Below are positions 9,801 through 18,292 of a DNA stretch of 64,000 nt, one piece after another. A model generated the notes under the pieces. The model did not search any database and was not told the DNA's origin. It saw only the letters and a list, made by a program, of their open reading frames with translations. Positions within the stretch are counted from its first letter, which is position 1; the number at the start of each line of letters is the position of its first letter. This DNA comes from Hyphomicrobiaceae bacterium (GTDB taxonomy: Bacteria; Pseudomonadota; Alphaproteobacteria; Rhizobiales; Xanthobacteraceae): positions 47,392-111,391 of the forward strand of contig JAJPJB010000065.1 in NCBI GenBank assembly GCA_021324465.1. The letters run 5' to 3'. The position numbers and the translations under genes were made by a program.

Positions 9801-10670
9801 TTCATTGCCGCTCTTAGCGAGCGGCACCGACGCGGGCGCGCTTATTGCGTCGAGAGCGACGATATCAACCACATAGCCCTTTTCGTCGCGGAACGTGCGC
9901 ACGTCGATGCCGGCGCCCAATGTAAACCGCACCAGCGACGAATCCTTCTCCAATTCGCTGCTGATGCCTTCGACGCCGGGTGGCAGTGCGGCTTGCGCAT
10001 CGGCAAGATCGAAGGTCAACGGCGCGTCGAAATTCAGAACCAAGCGGTCCTTGGCGCGATCGGCCGCCACCGCGGTTTGATTTGACACGTCGAAGACGTA
10101 GCGTGTGAAAGTCGGCTGCGTCGCGACATGAACACGGATCGGCGCCACATATTTGGCCTGCGCCAATTTACGCTCGCGCTGCAGCGCCGCTTCCGCTTCA
10201 CGCGCGCGTCGGGCGAGCTCGCTAACGACATCTTGCGGCAAGCTCGGCGGCGGACCGCTCCAGGAATCCGGTAATAGATCGATGAACAGCTTCTCGCCGG
10301 CACCCATCATATTCACGGTGACGTTCTGCGCCAACGCCATGCGGATGGCCTTGCCGTCAGGATCGCGCCGCGCCGCGCCGATATAGTCCGGCGCTTGCTC
10401 GGGAACCCGCTCTACGGCAACGTCGATCGGCTGTTTGAACGTGATAATCAGCACATGGCCGGAAACGCGCGTGCTGGCATCGATATATTCGCTGGAGCTG
10501 AAGAGAAGCCGGGCATAGCCGCCGCCCACCGTTACCTTCAGGGTGGCCTTGAGCGGCGCGGCTGTGGCGGGCGCGGCGAGTGTCGCGATCAAAAGCGCCG
10601 ACTGGGCGCAGCGCCAAAACGATCGGCTGAGGCGACGGCCAACGCTCCGGATGGTGTGACCACGCGCCAT
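6891..10670 (-). CDS. Giant periplasmic AMIN-like/TPR-like protein of the flagellar locus
   Basis: This protein of about 1259 residues has an Arg-rich signal peptide (hydrophobic core AQSALLIATLAAPATAA). A beta-rich N-terminal region follows (LKVTVGGGYARLLFSSSEY..) resembling AMIN-type domains. Then come a Pro/Ala-rich linker of roughly 150 residues, a second beta-rich segment, and about 600 residues of helical-pair repeats (e.g. RLDLARFYLARDMYAEAKGVLDVAI) that read as degenerate TPRs. A Pro-rich tail ends it. Export signal and repeats point to a periplasmic scaffold. It sits inside the flagellar cluster and has a perfect CtrA site upstream, so a motor-associated role like MotC or PflA is plausible but unproven. 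ATG 10670 is preferred to a TTG at 10691. Confidence 0.8.
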   Translation of the reverse strand: MARGHTIRSVGRRLSRSFWRCAQSALLIATLAAPATAAPLKATLKVTVGGGYARLLFSSSEYIDASTRVSGHVLIITFKQPIDVAVERVPEQAPDYIGAARRDPDGKAIRMALAQNVTVNMMGAGEKLFIDLLPDSWSGPPPSLPQDVVSELARRAREAEAALQRERKLAQAKYVAPIRVHVATQPTFTRYVFDVSNQTAVAADRAKDRLVLNFDAPLTFDLADAQAALPPGVEGISSELEKDSSLVRFTLGAGIDVRTFRDEKGYVVDIVALDAISAPASVPLAKSGNEGTPTPEAAAAAIHAAVSDAAPTPGGASNVPVELRPPSPAPPAPRPSVPLSGLTPPMPQAAAVAPAATPAAAPPAPQVPAISAPALPSQSTPPAVAQGAQSEPQPATRAAAAPPSAGAPGPQAAASPPAAAPAAPSTAAPAVPAAKGRNSVAVELTRDGASLKLSFPFKAPVPIAVFQRADTLWLVLDSKAAIDLAALEGEPSRTIRSYELSRVDEAAVIRLKLDRPHLSSVMADGAMWTIQIGDSVLEPSRALELARNMIGPNRASITIAFDEPQQVHRIQDPQTGNMLFVVTGFAPVRGFLSEHDFVEFRALASTQGIAIEPLADDLAIKLAADKVVVDRPAGLTLSPSLQTLLHGPNRPVTFDSQTWGSDRQGSYMRRQADLIYAAAQAPEGKRMEPRLDLARFYLARDMYAEAKGVLDVAIADEKPPVRGVPAIVLRAIAEIMMDRPDDALKDLSNPGIGDQHDAPLWRALAFAQQGQWARAREGFKSVEAAVATLPIELQRVALKDEMRSAIEVGDFDGATADLNDFQTIGVPREMQPLIAVLVGRLDEGMGRTQDALQAYRTAADSWDRPVAAQGLLRETLLRYRLGDLKRDDVIAQLESLTTIWRGDETEIEALKVLAHLYTEEGRYRDAFYVMRSAMAAHPDSAMTRQIQDEAAATFDSLFLTSKGDAMAPIDALALFYDFRELTPVGSRGDEMIRRLAERLVSVDLLDQAADLLQYQVDHRLQGAARAQVATRLAVIYLMNRKADRALATLRATRMADLSNELRNQRLLLEGRALSDLGRHDLALEVIANIDGREAIRLRSDILWAAKRWDEAAEQIELMYGDRYKDFAPLSDVEQQDILRAEIGYALSGDTLGLGRFREKYAAKMAQTPDAHVFDIVSSPIGSSGDQFASIAHAATSIDTLEGFLRDLKARYPESASASPSPSPPPAPPQLLSQPPGLRPSAPVLAPAAPARASGRTAMR

Positions 10671-10790
10671 GACCAACTCGAACACACTCAACTCACTCGA
10701 ACACGCGGGACCGCTCGCATGGGCGCCCAGCGGACGCGATCACACAGCCGGTCTGGCAGCCCCCGAAGCCCCTACACTAAAGGGCCGTAC

Positions 10791-10805
10791 TTAATGGCGG
10801 CTTAA
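10791..10805. promoter_or_regulatory. Full CtrA-type site between the AMIN/TPR gene and corA
   Basis: TTAATGGCGGCTTAA is a perfect TTAA-N7-TTAA. It lies 121 bp upstream of the giant periplasmic protein gene and 116 bp upstream of the CorA-like gene. It supports placing the giant protein in the same regulon as the early flagellar genes. Confidence 0.65.
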
Positions 10806-10920
10806 TCCAATAATTTCAAACTGTTGCTTAGAGTCCTTACGGCGCGCCGGCGCGCTGAAATGCTGCCGAGCTCAGCCCATAGGGATTGCAAGACAAAGCC
10901 TAATCGGCGAACAGTTCGCC

Positions 10921-11871
10921 ATGCTCCGCGCCTTTCCTTCGCATCACGCTCCGGCTGCTTTGTCGCAATGCGCCTGGGTCGATTTGACCGATCCGACCGA
11001 CGCGGAGCGCTCCTCGATCGAGACGAGCTTCGGCCTGCGTGTGCCGACGCGAGCGGAAATCGATGAGATCGAGGCGACGAGCCGGCTGCAGCTCGACAAC
11101 GGTGCGCTCTACATGACTGCGCCCCTCATCCTTGCCTCAGGCAACGAGCCCTGGATTCCGGCTTCGACCGGATTCGTATTGACAAAGCGCGTCTTGCTGA
11201 CCGTACGCTTTGCGCCGTCGCAATATTTCGACACCGTAGTCAAGGAGATAACCGATCTCGAAGCATTCGAGCCTGCGCTGGCCTTTGTCCGCATCCTCGA
11301 AGCGCTCATCGATCATATGGCGGATCTGCTCGAAGCGAGCAGCGGAGAGCTCGACGAAGTCTCTCATATCATCTTTCGGCCCGGCCCGCCGCGGCGAGGC
11401 AAGCTTTCGCATGAAGCCGCACAACTACGCGAGCTCATGATCCGCACCGGCCGGACCAGTGAACGCATGGCGCGCATTCACTACACCTTGGTCTGCCTTG
11501 ATCGCATGGCCAAGTTCGCCGCCGAGCGCGGCCGCGAATGGATCGCACAGAATCTGATCAGCGAGCTGCAATCGGTCTCCTCCGACATCGCTTCGCTGGT
11601 GCAGTTTGCCGATGGGCTGGTAAACCGGGTGCAGCTCCTACAGGACGCCGCGGCCGGTATCATCAATATCGACCAAAACGACGTGATGAAGGTTTTGACC
11701 ATCGCCTCGGTGGTCGGCATCCCGCCAGTCCTGGTCGTCGGCATCTACGGCATGAATTTCAAGAATATGCCGGAATACGACTGGAGCTGGGGCTATCCCT
11801 ATGCCCTGGTGCTGATGGTCGTCACCGCGCTGCTGCCGCTGATCTGGTTCAAATGGAAGGACTGGATTTAG
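10921..11871 (+). CDS. corA: CorA-family magnesium/divalent metal transporter
   Basis: This 316-residue pentameric metal channel has a long cytoplasmic alpha/beta and helical domain (1-250) and two C-terminal transmembrane helices. The hallmark selectivity motif YGMNF (about residues 279-283) lies in the loop after the first helix, followed by an acidic loop (NMPEYDW) and the second helix ending WFKWKDWI. The family imports Mg2+ and in some members Co2+ or Ni2+. It is transcribed alone, away from the giant AMIN/TPR gene. Its placement inside the flagellar region looks incidental, though the shared intergenic region carries a CtrA-type site. Confidence 0.93.
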   Translation: MLRAFPSHHAPAALSQCAWVDLTDPTDAERSSIETSFGLRVPTRAEIDEIEATSRLQLDNGALYMTAPLILASGNEPWIPASTGFVLTKRVLLTVRFAPSQYFDTVVKEITDLEAFEPALAFVRILEALIDHMADLLEASSGELDEVSHIIFRPGPPRRGKLSHEAAQLRELMIRTGRTSERMARIHYTLVCLDRMAKFAAERGREWIAQNLISELQSVSSDIASLVQFADGLVNRVQLLQDAAAGIINIDQNDVMKVLTIASVVGIPPVLVVGIYGMNFKNMPEYDWSWGYPYALVLMVVTALLPLIWFKWKDWI

Positions 11872-12102
11872 CGTCGAGCGATGACGCGCTCGACATCAAT
11901 GCCGCGATCTACACCATCTCTTAACCTCGTCATGGAAACCACGCTCTGCGGTCGAAGCTGCAGCGGTCGATCGTGGGGAACTCTCGTTAACGCGGCGTTG
12001 GTCACGCCGGCGAAAGTCCGAGCGGCTGAGGGCGGCGCATAATCAGTCAGTTCTTCAAATTGTCATAGAACGAAGACGGATAGGGCGGAATCCGCTGTCA
12101 AA

Positions 12103-14748
12103 ATGCTCGACGGGCTTCACTCTGAAAAATGGGCTCGTGTGGCGATTGCTTCTGCTTTCGCCCTCGTCGGCATCATTTGGCCCCTCAAGGCTCTCGTCGC
12201 CGGCGACGTCGATGCGCTTGCGCTCCTGATCCTGCCATCGGTCGGGACGATGGCTCTGCTGCTCGCGGGATGCAACTTTCCGCGCAGCAAGCGCGCTGAA
12301 ATGGATCACCAGGCGGCACTCGACACCGCGATCGGCCATATGTCGCAGGGGCTGGTGATGTTCAACTCGTCGAGCCGCCTCGTCCTGTTCAACGCGCGCT
12401 ACGCCGAGCTCTATGGGATCCCGCAGGACCGGCTCAAAGTCGGTCTTTCGCTTCGTGACTTGCTGTTGCTTCGCAAAGACAGCGGCTCGTTTCTCGGCGA
12501 CGTCGACACTTACTGCAAATCAATCGCGGCGAATCTTGGCGAAGGCAGGGTGACAAGCCTCGTCGCGCAGACCGGAAACGGCCGCTCGATCCAGATTGTC
12601 AATGTCCCGCTGGCACAAGGCGGCTGGCTCGCGACCCACGAGGATGTCACCGAGAAACTTCGCGCCGAGCAGGCGCTTGCCGCGGCGAAGGCCGATGCGG
12701 AGCGCGCCGAACGCGAAGCGCGCGATGCGCATGCGAGACTGCTCGATGCCCTTGATCTCGTTCCGGAAGGATTGGTGATCTTCGATGCAGATGACCGCTA
12801 TCTGCTCTGGAATCAAAAATATGCGGAAATCTACGGCGCCAGCCGCGACCTGCTCGTGCCGGGGGCTGGCTTCGAGGATGTGCTGCGCGCGGGCGTGAAG
12901 CGCGGTCAGTATCCCGATGCAATCGGCCGCGAAGAGGAATGGATTGAAGAGCGGCTCGGGCTGCATGCGCGACCGCAGAGTCAGCATGAGCAGCGGCTGC
13001 CGGGCGATTGCTGGTGCCGCATCGAGGAGCGCCGGAACGAGAAGGGCAGCATTGGCATTCGCATCGACATCACGGAACTCAAGCAGCGCGAGACGCGATT
13101 TCGCGTATTGTTCGAGAGCAATCCGGTGCCGATGTGGGTGTTTGATCGGGAAACGCTGCGATTCCTCGCCGTCAATGACGCGGTGGTCCAGCACTACGGT
13201 TATTCGCGGGAGCAATTCCTGCGCATGACATTGCTCGACATCCGGCCGCGCGAGGACTGGGACAAGCTGCGCGAGATCGCCCGGTCAGAGGACAATTCGC
13301 GCAAACAGCGTGTGTCCTGGCGGCATTTCAAAGCGGACGGATCGCTGATCGAAGTCGAGACCTACGGCCGGACGATTCAATATCAGGGCCGACCGGCGGT
13401 CATGATTGCCGTCATCGATGTGACCGAGCGCAAGAAAGCGGAGCGACGTATCGCTCACATCGCGCTGCACGATACCTTGACCGATTTGCCGAACCGCGCG
13501 GCGCTCGACGAGCATTTCTCCTCAGTGCTAAAGGCGGCGCAGGACGGCGGAGAGTTTTCGGTACTGTGCATCGATCTTGATCGGTTCAAAGAGATCAACG
13601 ATCTCTACGGCCACTCGGTCGGCGACGCCGTATTGTGCGAAATTTCGGCGCGGCTGCGTCAGGCCTGCGGCCCATCGTTCCTCGCCCGCGTCGGCGGCGA
13701 CGAGTTCATCGCTATTGCTTCGGGCAATGACGAAGTCGGAGCGCTGGTCCGACGTCTCGAGGGCACCGCGGAGACCGATATCGCGGTAGCGGGCCACAAT
13801 TTTCGTCTCGGCCTGAGCATCGGGATTGCGACCTATCCCAAGGACGGAACGGACGCGACCAAATTGATCGCCAATGCGGATACGGCGCTCTATCGCGCCA
13901 AGCACGAAGGCCGCGGCACCACCCGCTTCTTTACACTCTCCATGGATCAGCAGCTGCGCGCGCGGCGCGATCTCGAGCGCGATCTGCGCGTCGCGATCGA
14001 GCGCAACGAACTCAGCCTCGCCTATCAGCCACAGGTCCGAGCGGACCGGAGCGTCATCGGCTTCGAGGCGCTGGCACGCTGGCGCCACCCGGCGCGCGGC
14101 TGGGTACCGCCGGCAGAGTTCATCCCGATCGCCGAGGAAAGCGATCTGATCGTGGAGCTCGGCGAATGGGTATTGCGCGAGGCCTGCCAGGAGGCAGCAC
14201 GCTGGCCGCAGCCGCTGAAACTCGCCATCAACGTGTCGGCAGTTCAGTTTCGCCGTGGCGACCTGCAGGCCATCCTGCACAATGTCTTGTTGGAATCCGG
14301 AGTTGCTCCGGCCAGGATCGAGCTTGAAATCACCGAAGGCGTATTGATCGAGAACGTGTCGCGGGCCGCCGCGATCTTGCGCAAGCTCAAGACTCTTGGT
14401 GTCCGGATCGCGCTCGATGATTTCGGAACCGGATATTCGTCCTTGTCGTACCTGCAATCGTTCCCGCTTGATCTCATCAAGATCGACCGGACTTTTATCG
14501 GCGGGCTCGATCGCGAGACCGGTGCTTTGGCGATCGTGCGAGCGGTCATAGGACTGGCGCATGGCCTGCATTTGCCCGTGCTCGCCGAAGGCGTCGAGAC
14601 CGAGCACCAACTTGCCGTTCTTGCGGCGGAAGGCTGCGACGAATTCCAGGGTTATCTGTTCGGCCGGCCCGCTGCGATCGAGCGCTATTGGCGAGCGGTC
14701 GGCCGGCCGGCTGACGGCCGAGCTCACCTGCGCGCGCGAACGGGGTAG
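12103..14748 (+). CDS. PAS-GGDEF-EAL cyclic-di-GMP enzyme
   Basis: This 881-residue membrane protein makes and/or degrades cyclic di-GMP. Two hydrophobic helices lie near the N terminus (about residues 8-26 and 34-52). Three PAS-like sensor domains follow, then GGDEF (about 450-610) and EAL (about 625-870). The diguanylate cyclase signature RVGGDEF is intact. The phosphodiesterase motifs are also intact: FEALARW, the DDFGTGYSS loop and IKIDRTF. It may therefore be bifunctional, with the net direction set by the PAS inputs. A role in the swim/attach switch fits both the flagellar context and the PilZ gene at 23569. Confidence 0.93.
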   Translation: MLDGLHSEKWARVAIASAFALVGIIWPLKALVAGDVDALALLILPSVGTMALLLAGCNFPRSKRAEMDHQAALDTAIGHMSQGLVMFNSSSRLVLFNARYAELYGIPQDRLKVGLSLRDLLLLRKDSGSFLGDVDTYCKSIAANLGEGRVTSLVAQTGNGRSIQIVNVPLAQGGWLATHEDVTEKLRAEQALAAAKADAERAEREARDAHARLLDALDLVPEGLVIFDADDRYLLWNQKYAEIYGASRDLLVPGAGFEDVLRAGVKRGQYPDAIGREEEWIEERLGLHARPQSQHEQRLPGDCWCRIEERRNEKGSIGIRIDITELKQRETRFRVLFESNPVPMWVFDRETLRFLAVNDAVVQHYGYSREQFLRMTLLDIRPREDWDKLREIARSEDNSRKQRVSWRHFKADGSLIEVETYGRTIQYQGRPAVMIAVIDVTERKKAERRIAHIALHDTLTDLPNRAALDEHFSSVLKAAQDGGEFSVLCIDLDRFKEINDLYGHSVGDAVLCEISARLRQACGPSFLARVGGDEFIAIASGNDEVGALVRRLEGTAETDIAVAGHNFRLGLSIGIATYPKDGTDATKLIANADTALYRAKHEGRGTTRFFTLSMDQQLRARRDLERDLRVAIERNELSLAYQPQVRADRSVIGFEALARWRHPARGWVPPAEFIPIAEESDLIVELGEWVLREACQEAARWPQPLKLAINVSAVQFRRGDLQAILHNVLLESGVAPARIELEITEGVLIENVSRAAAILRKLKTLGVRIALDDFGTGYSSLSYLQSFPLDLIKIDRTFIGGLDRETGALAIVRAVIGLAHGLHLPVLAEGVETEHQLAVLAAEGCDEFQGYLFGRPAAIERYWRAVGRPADGRAHLRARTG

Positions 14749-14754
14749 CCGACC

Positions 14755-15705
14755 TCAGGGTAACGGGGACTGCGGCGTGGTCGGCTGACCGCTGATCTTC
14801 GGCAGATCGGCGGCGCCGTTGTCGTTTTGCTGCGCCAGCTGCGCCTTGCTGGCAAGCGCGATGGTCAAATGCTGCGCCACTTCGGGCTGCATTTGCGCCA
14901 GGATCTCGGCCATGGTGCGCGGATTGATCTGCGAGGCAACGGCAATGAGCACGCTGTCGTCGAGGCCATTGAAGATTTTGGCGGCGTCGCGCGGCTTCAT
15001 GTTCTCGTACATCGTGATCAGCGACTTCAAGCGCGCGCTTTCGACTTCATCTTTCTGCTGCGTTTCGGTCTTGATCCGCGCTTCGACGTCTTTGAGCTCG
15101 GAAAGCTGCGCGGCTACGCGCTTCTCGGCGCTTTGAATCAGGCTTTCGCGAAGATCAAGCTCGCGCGCCCGCGCATCGAGCTCTTCACGGCGCTGCTGCA
15201 ACCGTTCGAGGATGGCGCGCTCGGCACCGGTCGGCCGCGGCTGTCCCTGAGTCGGAATGACCGTGCCGCTGGGAAGCGGCTTTGTCTCCTTGCCTGGCGG
15301 CCCCTTCTTATCCGCGCCATTGCCGTCCGGCTTGATCGCCGGCTTGCCCTCAGCTGCCGCCGGTCCCTTGACCGAGCCGGTAATATCCGGATTGTCCTTC
15401 GCAGCGAAAGCGCCCTGCGCCGCCTTCGGCGCAATGATCGGCGGCAGATCTTGCGCCGGCGTTGAACCCTTGCCGTCGGGGAAGTTGAACATCTGGGTAG
15501 CCCAGGACGACGATGATCGGGACGCGGCCGGCGCGCCGGGTACGGCGCGTGTGATCGATACCTCGCCCGCGTCACCTGGCATTTTGTCGCCGCCGAATAC
15601 AGCCGGGCCGTCCAGCACAAGGTCGGCGGTTTTGAGCGCAAGCAGACAGGCACTGGCAATCAGCGCGACCGGAATGAGCCGCAGATCGCGGTAGAAGCGG
15701 GTCAT
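14755..15705 (-). CDS. MotE-family protein (MgtE N-terminal-like domain)
   Basis: This 316-residue protein has an N-terminal hydrophobic segment (LIPVALIASACLLAL), a Pro/Lys/Gly-rich linker, a long coiled coil (about 165-230, starting near ERAILERLQQRREEL), and a C-terminal MgtE_N-like helical domain (MYENMKPRDAAKIFNGLD). In Sinorhizobium, MotE is a periplasmic partner of the motility protein MotC. The ATG at 15705 overlaps the DUF6468 stop (ATGA), so it is translationally coupled as the last gene of fliL-fliM-DUF6468-motE. The longer frame up to 15999 is out-of-frame read-through of DUF6468 and was dropped. Confidence 0.85.
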   Translation of the reverse strand: MTRFYRDLRLIPVALIASACLLALKTADLVLDGPAVFGGDKMPGDAGEVSITRAVPGAPAASRSSSSWATQMFNFPDGKGSTPAQDLPPIIAPKAAQGAFAAKDNPDITGSVKGPAAAEGKPAIKPDGNGADKKGPPGKETKPLPSGTVIPTQGQPRPTGAERAILERLQQRREELDARARELDLRESLIQSAEKRVAAQLSELKDVEARIKTETQQKDEVESARLKSLITMYENMKPRDAAKIFNGLDDSVLIAVASQINPRTMAEILAQMQPEVAQHLTIALASKAQLAQQNDNGAADLPKISGQPTTPQSPLP

Positions 15706-16202
15706 GCCGCAAGACCGTGCACTTTGCTTCGCAGTCGCTCGGCAAAGGCTTCGACCGCCGCGGCGACAGCGCTCGGGTCCGCCATCGACGCGAGCCTGGC
15801 TTTGCTCTCGGCCTTGCCATTCGCCTTGGCTTCGCCGTAGCGGAGGTTGTCCGGCAGGGCTTGATCCTCGCTGCGTCGCCCGGCGCTGACGATCTGCGAC
15901 AGGCGGTTGAGCAGATCCTTGCCGGCCACCACCGCCCGGTCGATCTCGATATTGACGCGCTCGGCTTTGCGCAGCCGCTCGCCCAGCCCCATGTCGCATT
16001 CGTGCACGGTGATTTTCAGGCCGCCGATCGCACGCTCGGCGATCTCGGTCGCGGTGACCAGTTCGGATATCGTCGCGCGCAGCGACTGCTCGTCCGCCTT
16101 GAGCATTTTCAGACGGCGATTGAGCAGCATGCAGTAACCAATTGTCAGCACGAGCAGGATCGCGACCAGGCTGTCGATGATCACTCCAATGCCGCTAGTC
16201 AT
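15702..16202 (-). CDS. DUF6468 flagellar-locus membrane protein
   Basis: This 166-residue protein has one N-terminal transmembrane helix (IDSLVAILLVLTIGYCMLL) and a helical cytoplasmic region with coiled-coil character (LNRRLKMLKADEQSLRATISEL). It matches the DUF6468 family, found beside fliM in alphaproteobacterial flagellar operons. No biochemical role is established as far as I know. Its start overlaps the fliM stop by four bases (ATGA) and its stop overlaps the next start in the same way. Such tight coupling to FliL and FliM suggests a switch- or stator-proximal function. Confidence 0.85.
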   Translation of the reverse strand: MTSGIGVIIDSLVAILLVLTIGYCMLLNRRLKMLKADEQSLRATISELVTATEIAERAIGGLKITVHECDMGLGERLRKAERVNIEIDRAVVAGKDLLNRLSQIVSAGRRSEDQALPDNLRYGEAKANGKAESKARLASMADPSAVAAAVEAFAERLRSKVHGLAA

Positions 16203-17392
16203 GGTGTCTCCATCCGATTTCCCGAACCGCCCGCGCTTTCAAACATGGCAAGCGTCATGTTAGGCTTGCGCAGCGGCTTCGATATGCGCACCGCGACCCG
16301 ATCGCCGACGCGCCCCATCCGGCCTTCCGTCAGCGTCACGTCGCCGCAACGCACGATCACCGGCGTGTCCGCCTTCAGTTCCAGCATCAGCGTGTCGCCG
16401 ACGTCCAACTTCATGATCTGGTGAAGCGGCAGGTTTGCTTCATAAAGCACTGCATCGACTGAGATTTCCGCAAGCCCCAGCTCGGTCGCGAGATGCCCCT
16501 CCCAGGTCGGATCGCGGCCGAATTTTTCGCCCATGAACATTTGCAGCAGAACGTCGCGGATGGGCTCGATGGTCGCGTAAGGCAGCAAGAGCTCGATCGT
16601 GCCGCCGCGATCTTCCATATCGATGCGCAGTCGCACCAGGATCGCGGCATTGGCGGGGCGCGAAATCGCGGCAAAGCGCGGATTGGTCTCGAGCCGGTCG
16701 ATATTGAATTTCACCGGCGACAGCGGCTTGAACGCAAGCTCCGCGTCCGCCAGCACCACCTCGATCATGCGCTTGACCAGGTTGGTCTCGATCGTGGTGT
16801 AGGGCCGGCCTTCGATGCGGATCGTGGTCTGCCCGCGCCGGCCGCCGAGCAGCACGTCGATGATCGAATAGATCAGGCTTGAATTGACGGTCACGAGACC
16901 GAAATTCTCCCACTCCTCGGCCTTGAAAACCGCGAGAATGGCCGGCAGCGGGATCGAGTTGAGATAATCACCAAAACGAACCGACGTGATGCGGTCGAGC
17001 GACACTTCGACGTTGTCGGAGGTGAAGTTGCGCAGGCTGGTCGTCATCAACCGGACCAACCGGTCGAAGATGATTTCCAGCATCGGCAGACGCTCATAGG
17101 AGACCATCGCCGAGTCGATGATCGCGCGAATGCCGGAATTATCGTTGAGGGAAATATCGCTGAGACTGAAGCCGAGCAGCGAATCGATTTCTTCCTGCGT
17201 CAGGACGCGCTCGGCACCGCCTTTGCCGGCCTGCATGAAGGGGCCGTCTTCCGCCGTGGTGCTCCATTGCGCGGCGACATCGGCACCGCCGGCCGCGCGC
17301 AGCGTTTCCGGTACCGGATGCTGTTCGGCCTCGAGCGCCACACCCCATTCCGCGGCGAGCGCATCGTGGTCGATTTGATTATTCTCTGCCAT
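16199..17392 (-). CDS. fliM: Flagellar motor switch protein FliM
   Basis: FliM forms the middle of the C-ring and binds CheY-P to reverse rotation. The CheY-binding motif LTQEEIDSLLGF is at residues 63-74. It therefore lies after an N-terminal extension of about 60 residues that E. coli FliM lacks. The middle CheC-like domain contains the conserved SYERLPMLEIIFDRLVR, and the C-terminal SpoA/FliN-like domain (about 315-385) has the expected VGDTLMLELKADTPV pattern. The total of 397 residues is longer than the 330-340 of enterics because of the N-terminal extension. It is the second gene of the fliL operon. Confidence 0.97.
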   Translation of the reverse strand: MAENNQIDHDALAAEWGVALEAEQHPVPETLRAAGGADVAAQWSTTAEDGPFMQAGKGGAERVLTQEEIDSLLGFSLSDISLNDNSGIRAIIDSAMVSYERLPMLEIIFDRLVRLMTTSLRNFTSDNVEVSLDRITSVRFGDYLNSIPLPAILAVFKAEEWENFGLVTVNSSLIYSIIDVLLGGRRGQTTIRIEGRPYTTIETNLVKRMIEVVLADAELAFKPLSPVKFNIDRLETNPRFAAISRPANAAILVRLRIDMEDRGGTIELLLPYATIEPIRDVLLQMFMGEKFGRDPTWEGHLATELGLAEISVDAVLYEANLPLHQIMKLDVGDTLMLELKADTPVIVRCGDVTLTEGRMGRVGDRVAVRISKPLRKPNMTLAMFESAGGSGNRMETP

Positions 17393-17412
17393 CGGATTCC
17401 CGGATCAGTTCG

Positions 17413-17919
17413 TCACTGGACCACGATTTCCTTGAACAGGACGGCGTTGATCCGGCTCGGCGCGATCGCCGCATTGACGCGCCGCGTCAGTTCCTCTTTA
17501 AGACGATAGAGCCCGGCCGAGCCGTCGAGATCGGTTGGTCGCAATTCGCGCAAGTAAGTCTGGAAAGTGTCCATCAGGCGCGGCATCACCGGCTGGATTT
17601 GCGCGGTCATCTCCTGGTCCGGCAATTCGAGCACCACCTTGACTTTCAGATATTGCGTCCGCTCGCTGCTGCCCGCATTCGACAGGTTGACCAGGACTTC
17701 CGGCATATCGAGAAAGGTTGGCGGCTTGATCGGCGCCGCCGCCGCGGCGGTCTCGCCCTTACCGCCGAAGACAATGTGATAACCGCCCCACCCGGCCCCG
17801 CCGAGAACGACGAGCCCGCCGAGTGCCATCAGGATGAGCTTGAGCGGCAGCTTGCGCTTCGGGGTGACTCCCTCTTCGCCTTCGGCCTCGTCGAGTTTGG
17901 TCTGCTTTTCGTTTGCCAT
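17413..17919 (-). CDS. fliL: Flagellar basal body-associated protein FliL
   Basis: FliL is a single-pass inner-membrane protein that rings or stabilises the stators. From ATG 17919 the product is 168 residues: a charged N-terminal tail, one transmembrane helix (LILMALGGLVVLGGAGWGG, about 31-49), and a stomatin-like periplasmic domain ending VNAAIAPSRINAVLFKEIVVQ, the usual FliL C terminus. The start is set by GGGAG eight bases upstream; the frame continues to 17973 without support. It is divergent from flgF and heads fliL-fliM-DUF6468-motE. A CtrA half-site lies 115 bp upstream. Confidence 0.95.
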   Translation of the reverse strand: MANEKQTKLDEAEGEEGVTPKRKLPLKLILMALGGLVVLGGAGWGGYHIVFGGKGETAAAAAPIKPPTFLDMPEVLVNLSNAGSSERTQYLKVKVVLELPDQEMTAQIQPVMPRLMDTFQTYLRELRPTDLDGSAGLYRLKEELTRRVNAAIAPSRINAVLFKEIVVQ

Positions 17920-18033
17920 TACCGCTCCCGCCAGCGTGGACGGCGCACGCAGCCAGCGGAGAACGCAGTACAAAGTTGCGGGCGCTGTTGGCGCCAGCGA
18001 ACGCGGCGCCGTTCACATGCAAGCTAGGCAGCA

Positions 18034-18041
18034 ATGGTTAA
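18034..18041. promoter_or_regulatory. CtrA half-site between fliL and flgF
   Basis: ATGGTTAA (TTAACCAT on the minus strand) matches the short CtrA motif described for alphaproteobacteria. The second half of the full site is degenerate: TTAA-N7-TTGC on the plus strand. It is oriented so that the minus-strand fliL operon would be the natural target, because flgF has its own sigma-54 promoter. Confidence 0.5.
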
Positions 18042-18181
18042 CGGATACTTGCCGCGAACGCAGGAGGCGGAATTTTTTGCCGGGCGCGCGGTTAAAAATG
18101 ACCTTTTCCGCCTGCTGCAGCACCGCCGGGCGCCGGCGCTAAAGCATTGCTGTTATTGCTTTATTGTCAAGGCTGCGGCCT

Positions 18182-18197
18182 TGGCACGGCTTCTGCA
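18182..18197 (+). promoter_or_regulatory. Sigma-54 promoter of flgFGAH
   Basis: TGGCACGGCTTCTGCA matches the -24/-12 consensus TGGCACG-N4-TTGCA with one mismatch. GG and GC are separated by exactly ten bases. It ends 96 bp before the flgF ATG and points toward flgF-flgG-flgA-flgH. Sigma-54 control of rod and ring genes is the known class II/III pattern in Caulobacter. Confidence 0.8.
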
Positions 18198-18292
18198 ATC
18201 GCTTCATTTGCCGCTTGGCTTGGGAGAGCCGGACGGCAATCCGAAGATGGCCGCGTGCCGGCGTCTTCCGCACAAAGGGGAGATCACTTGCG

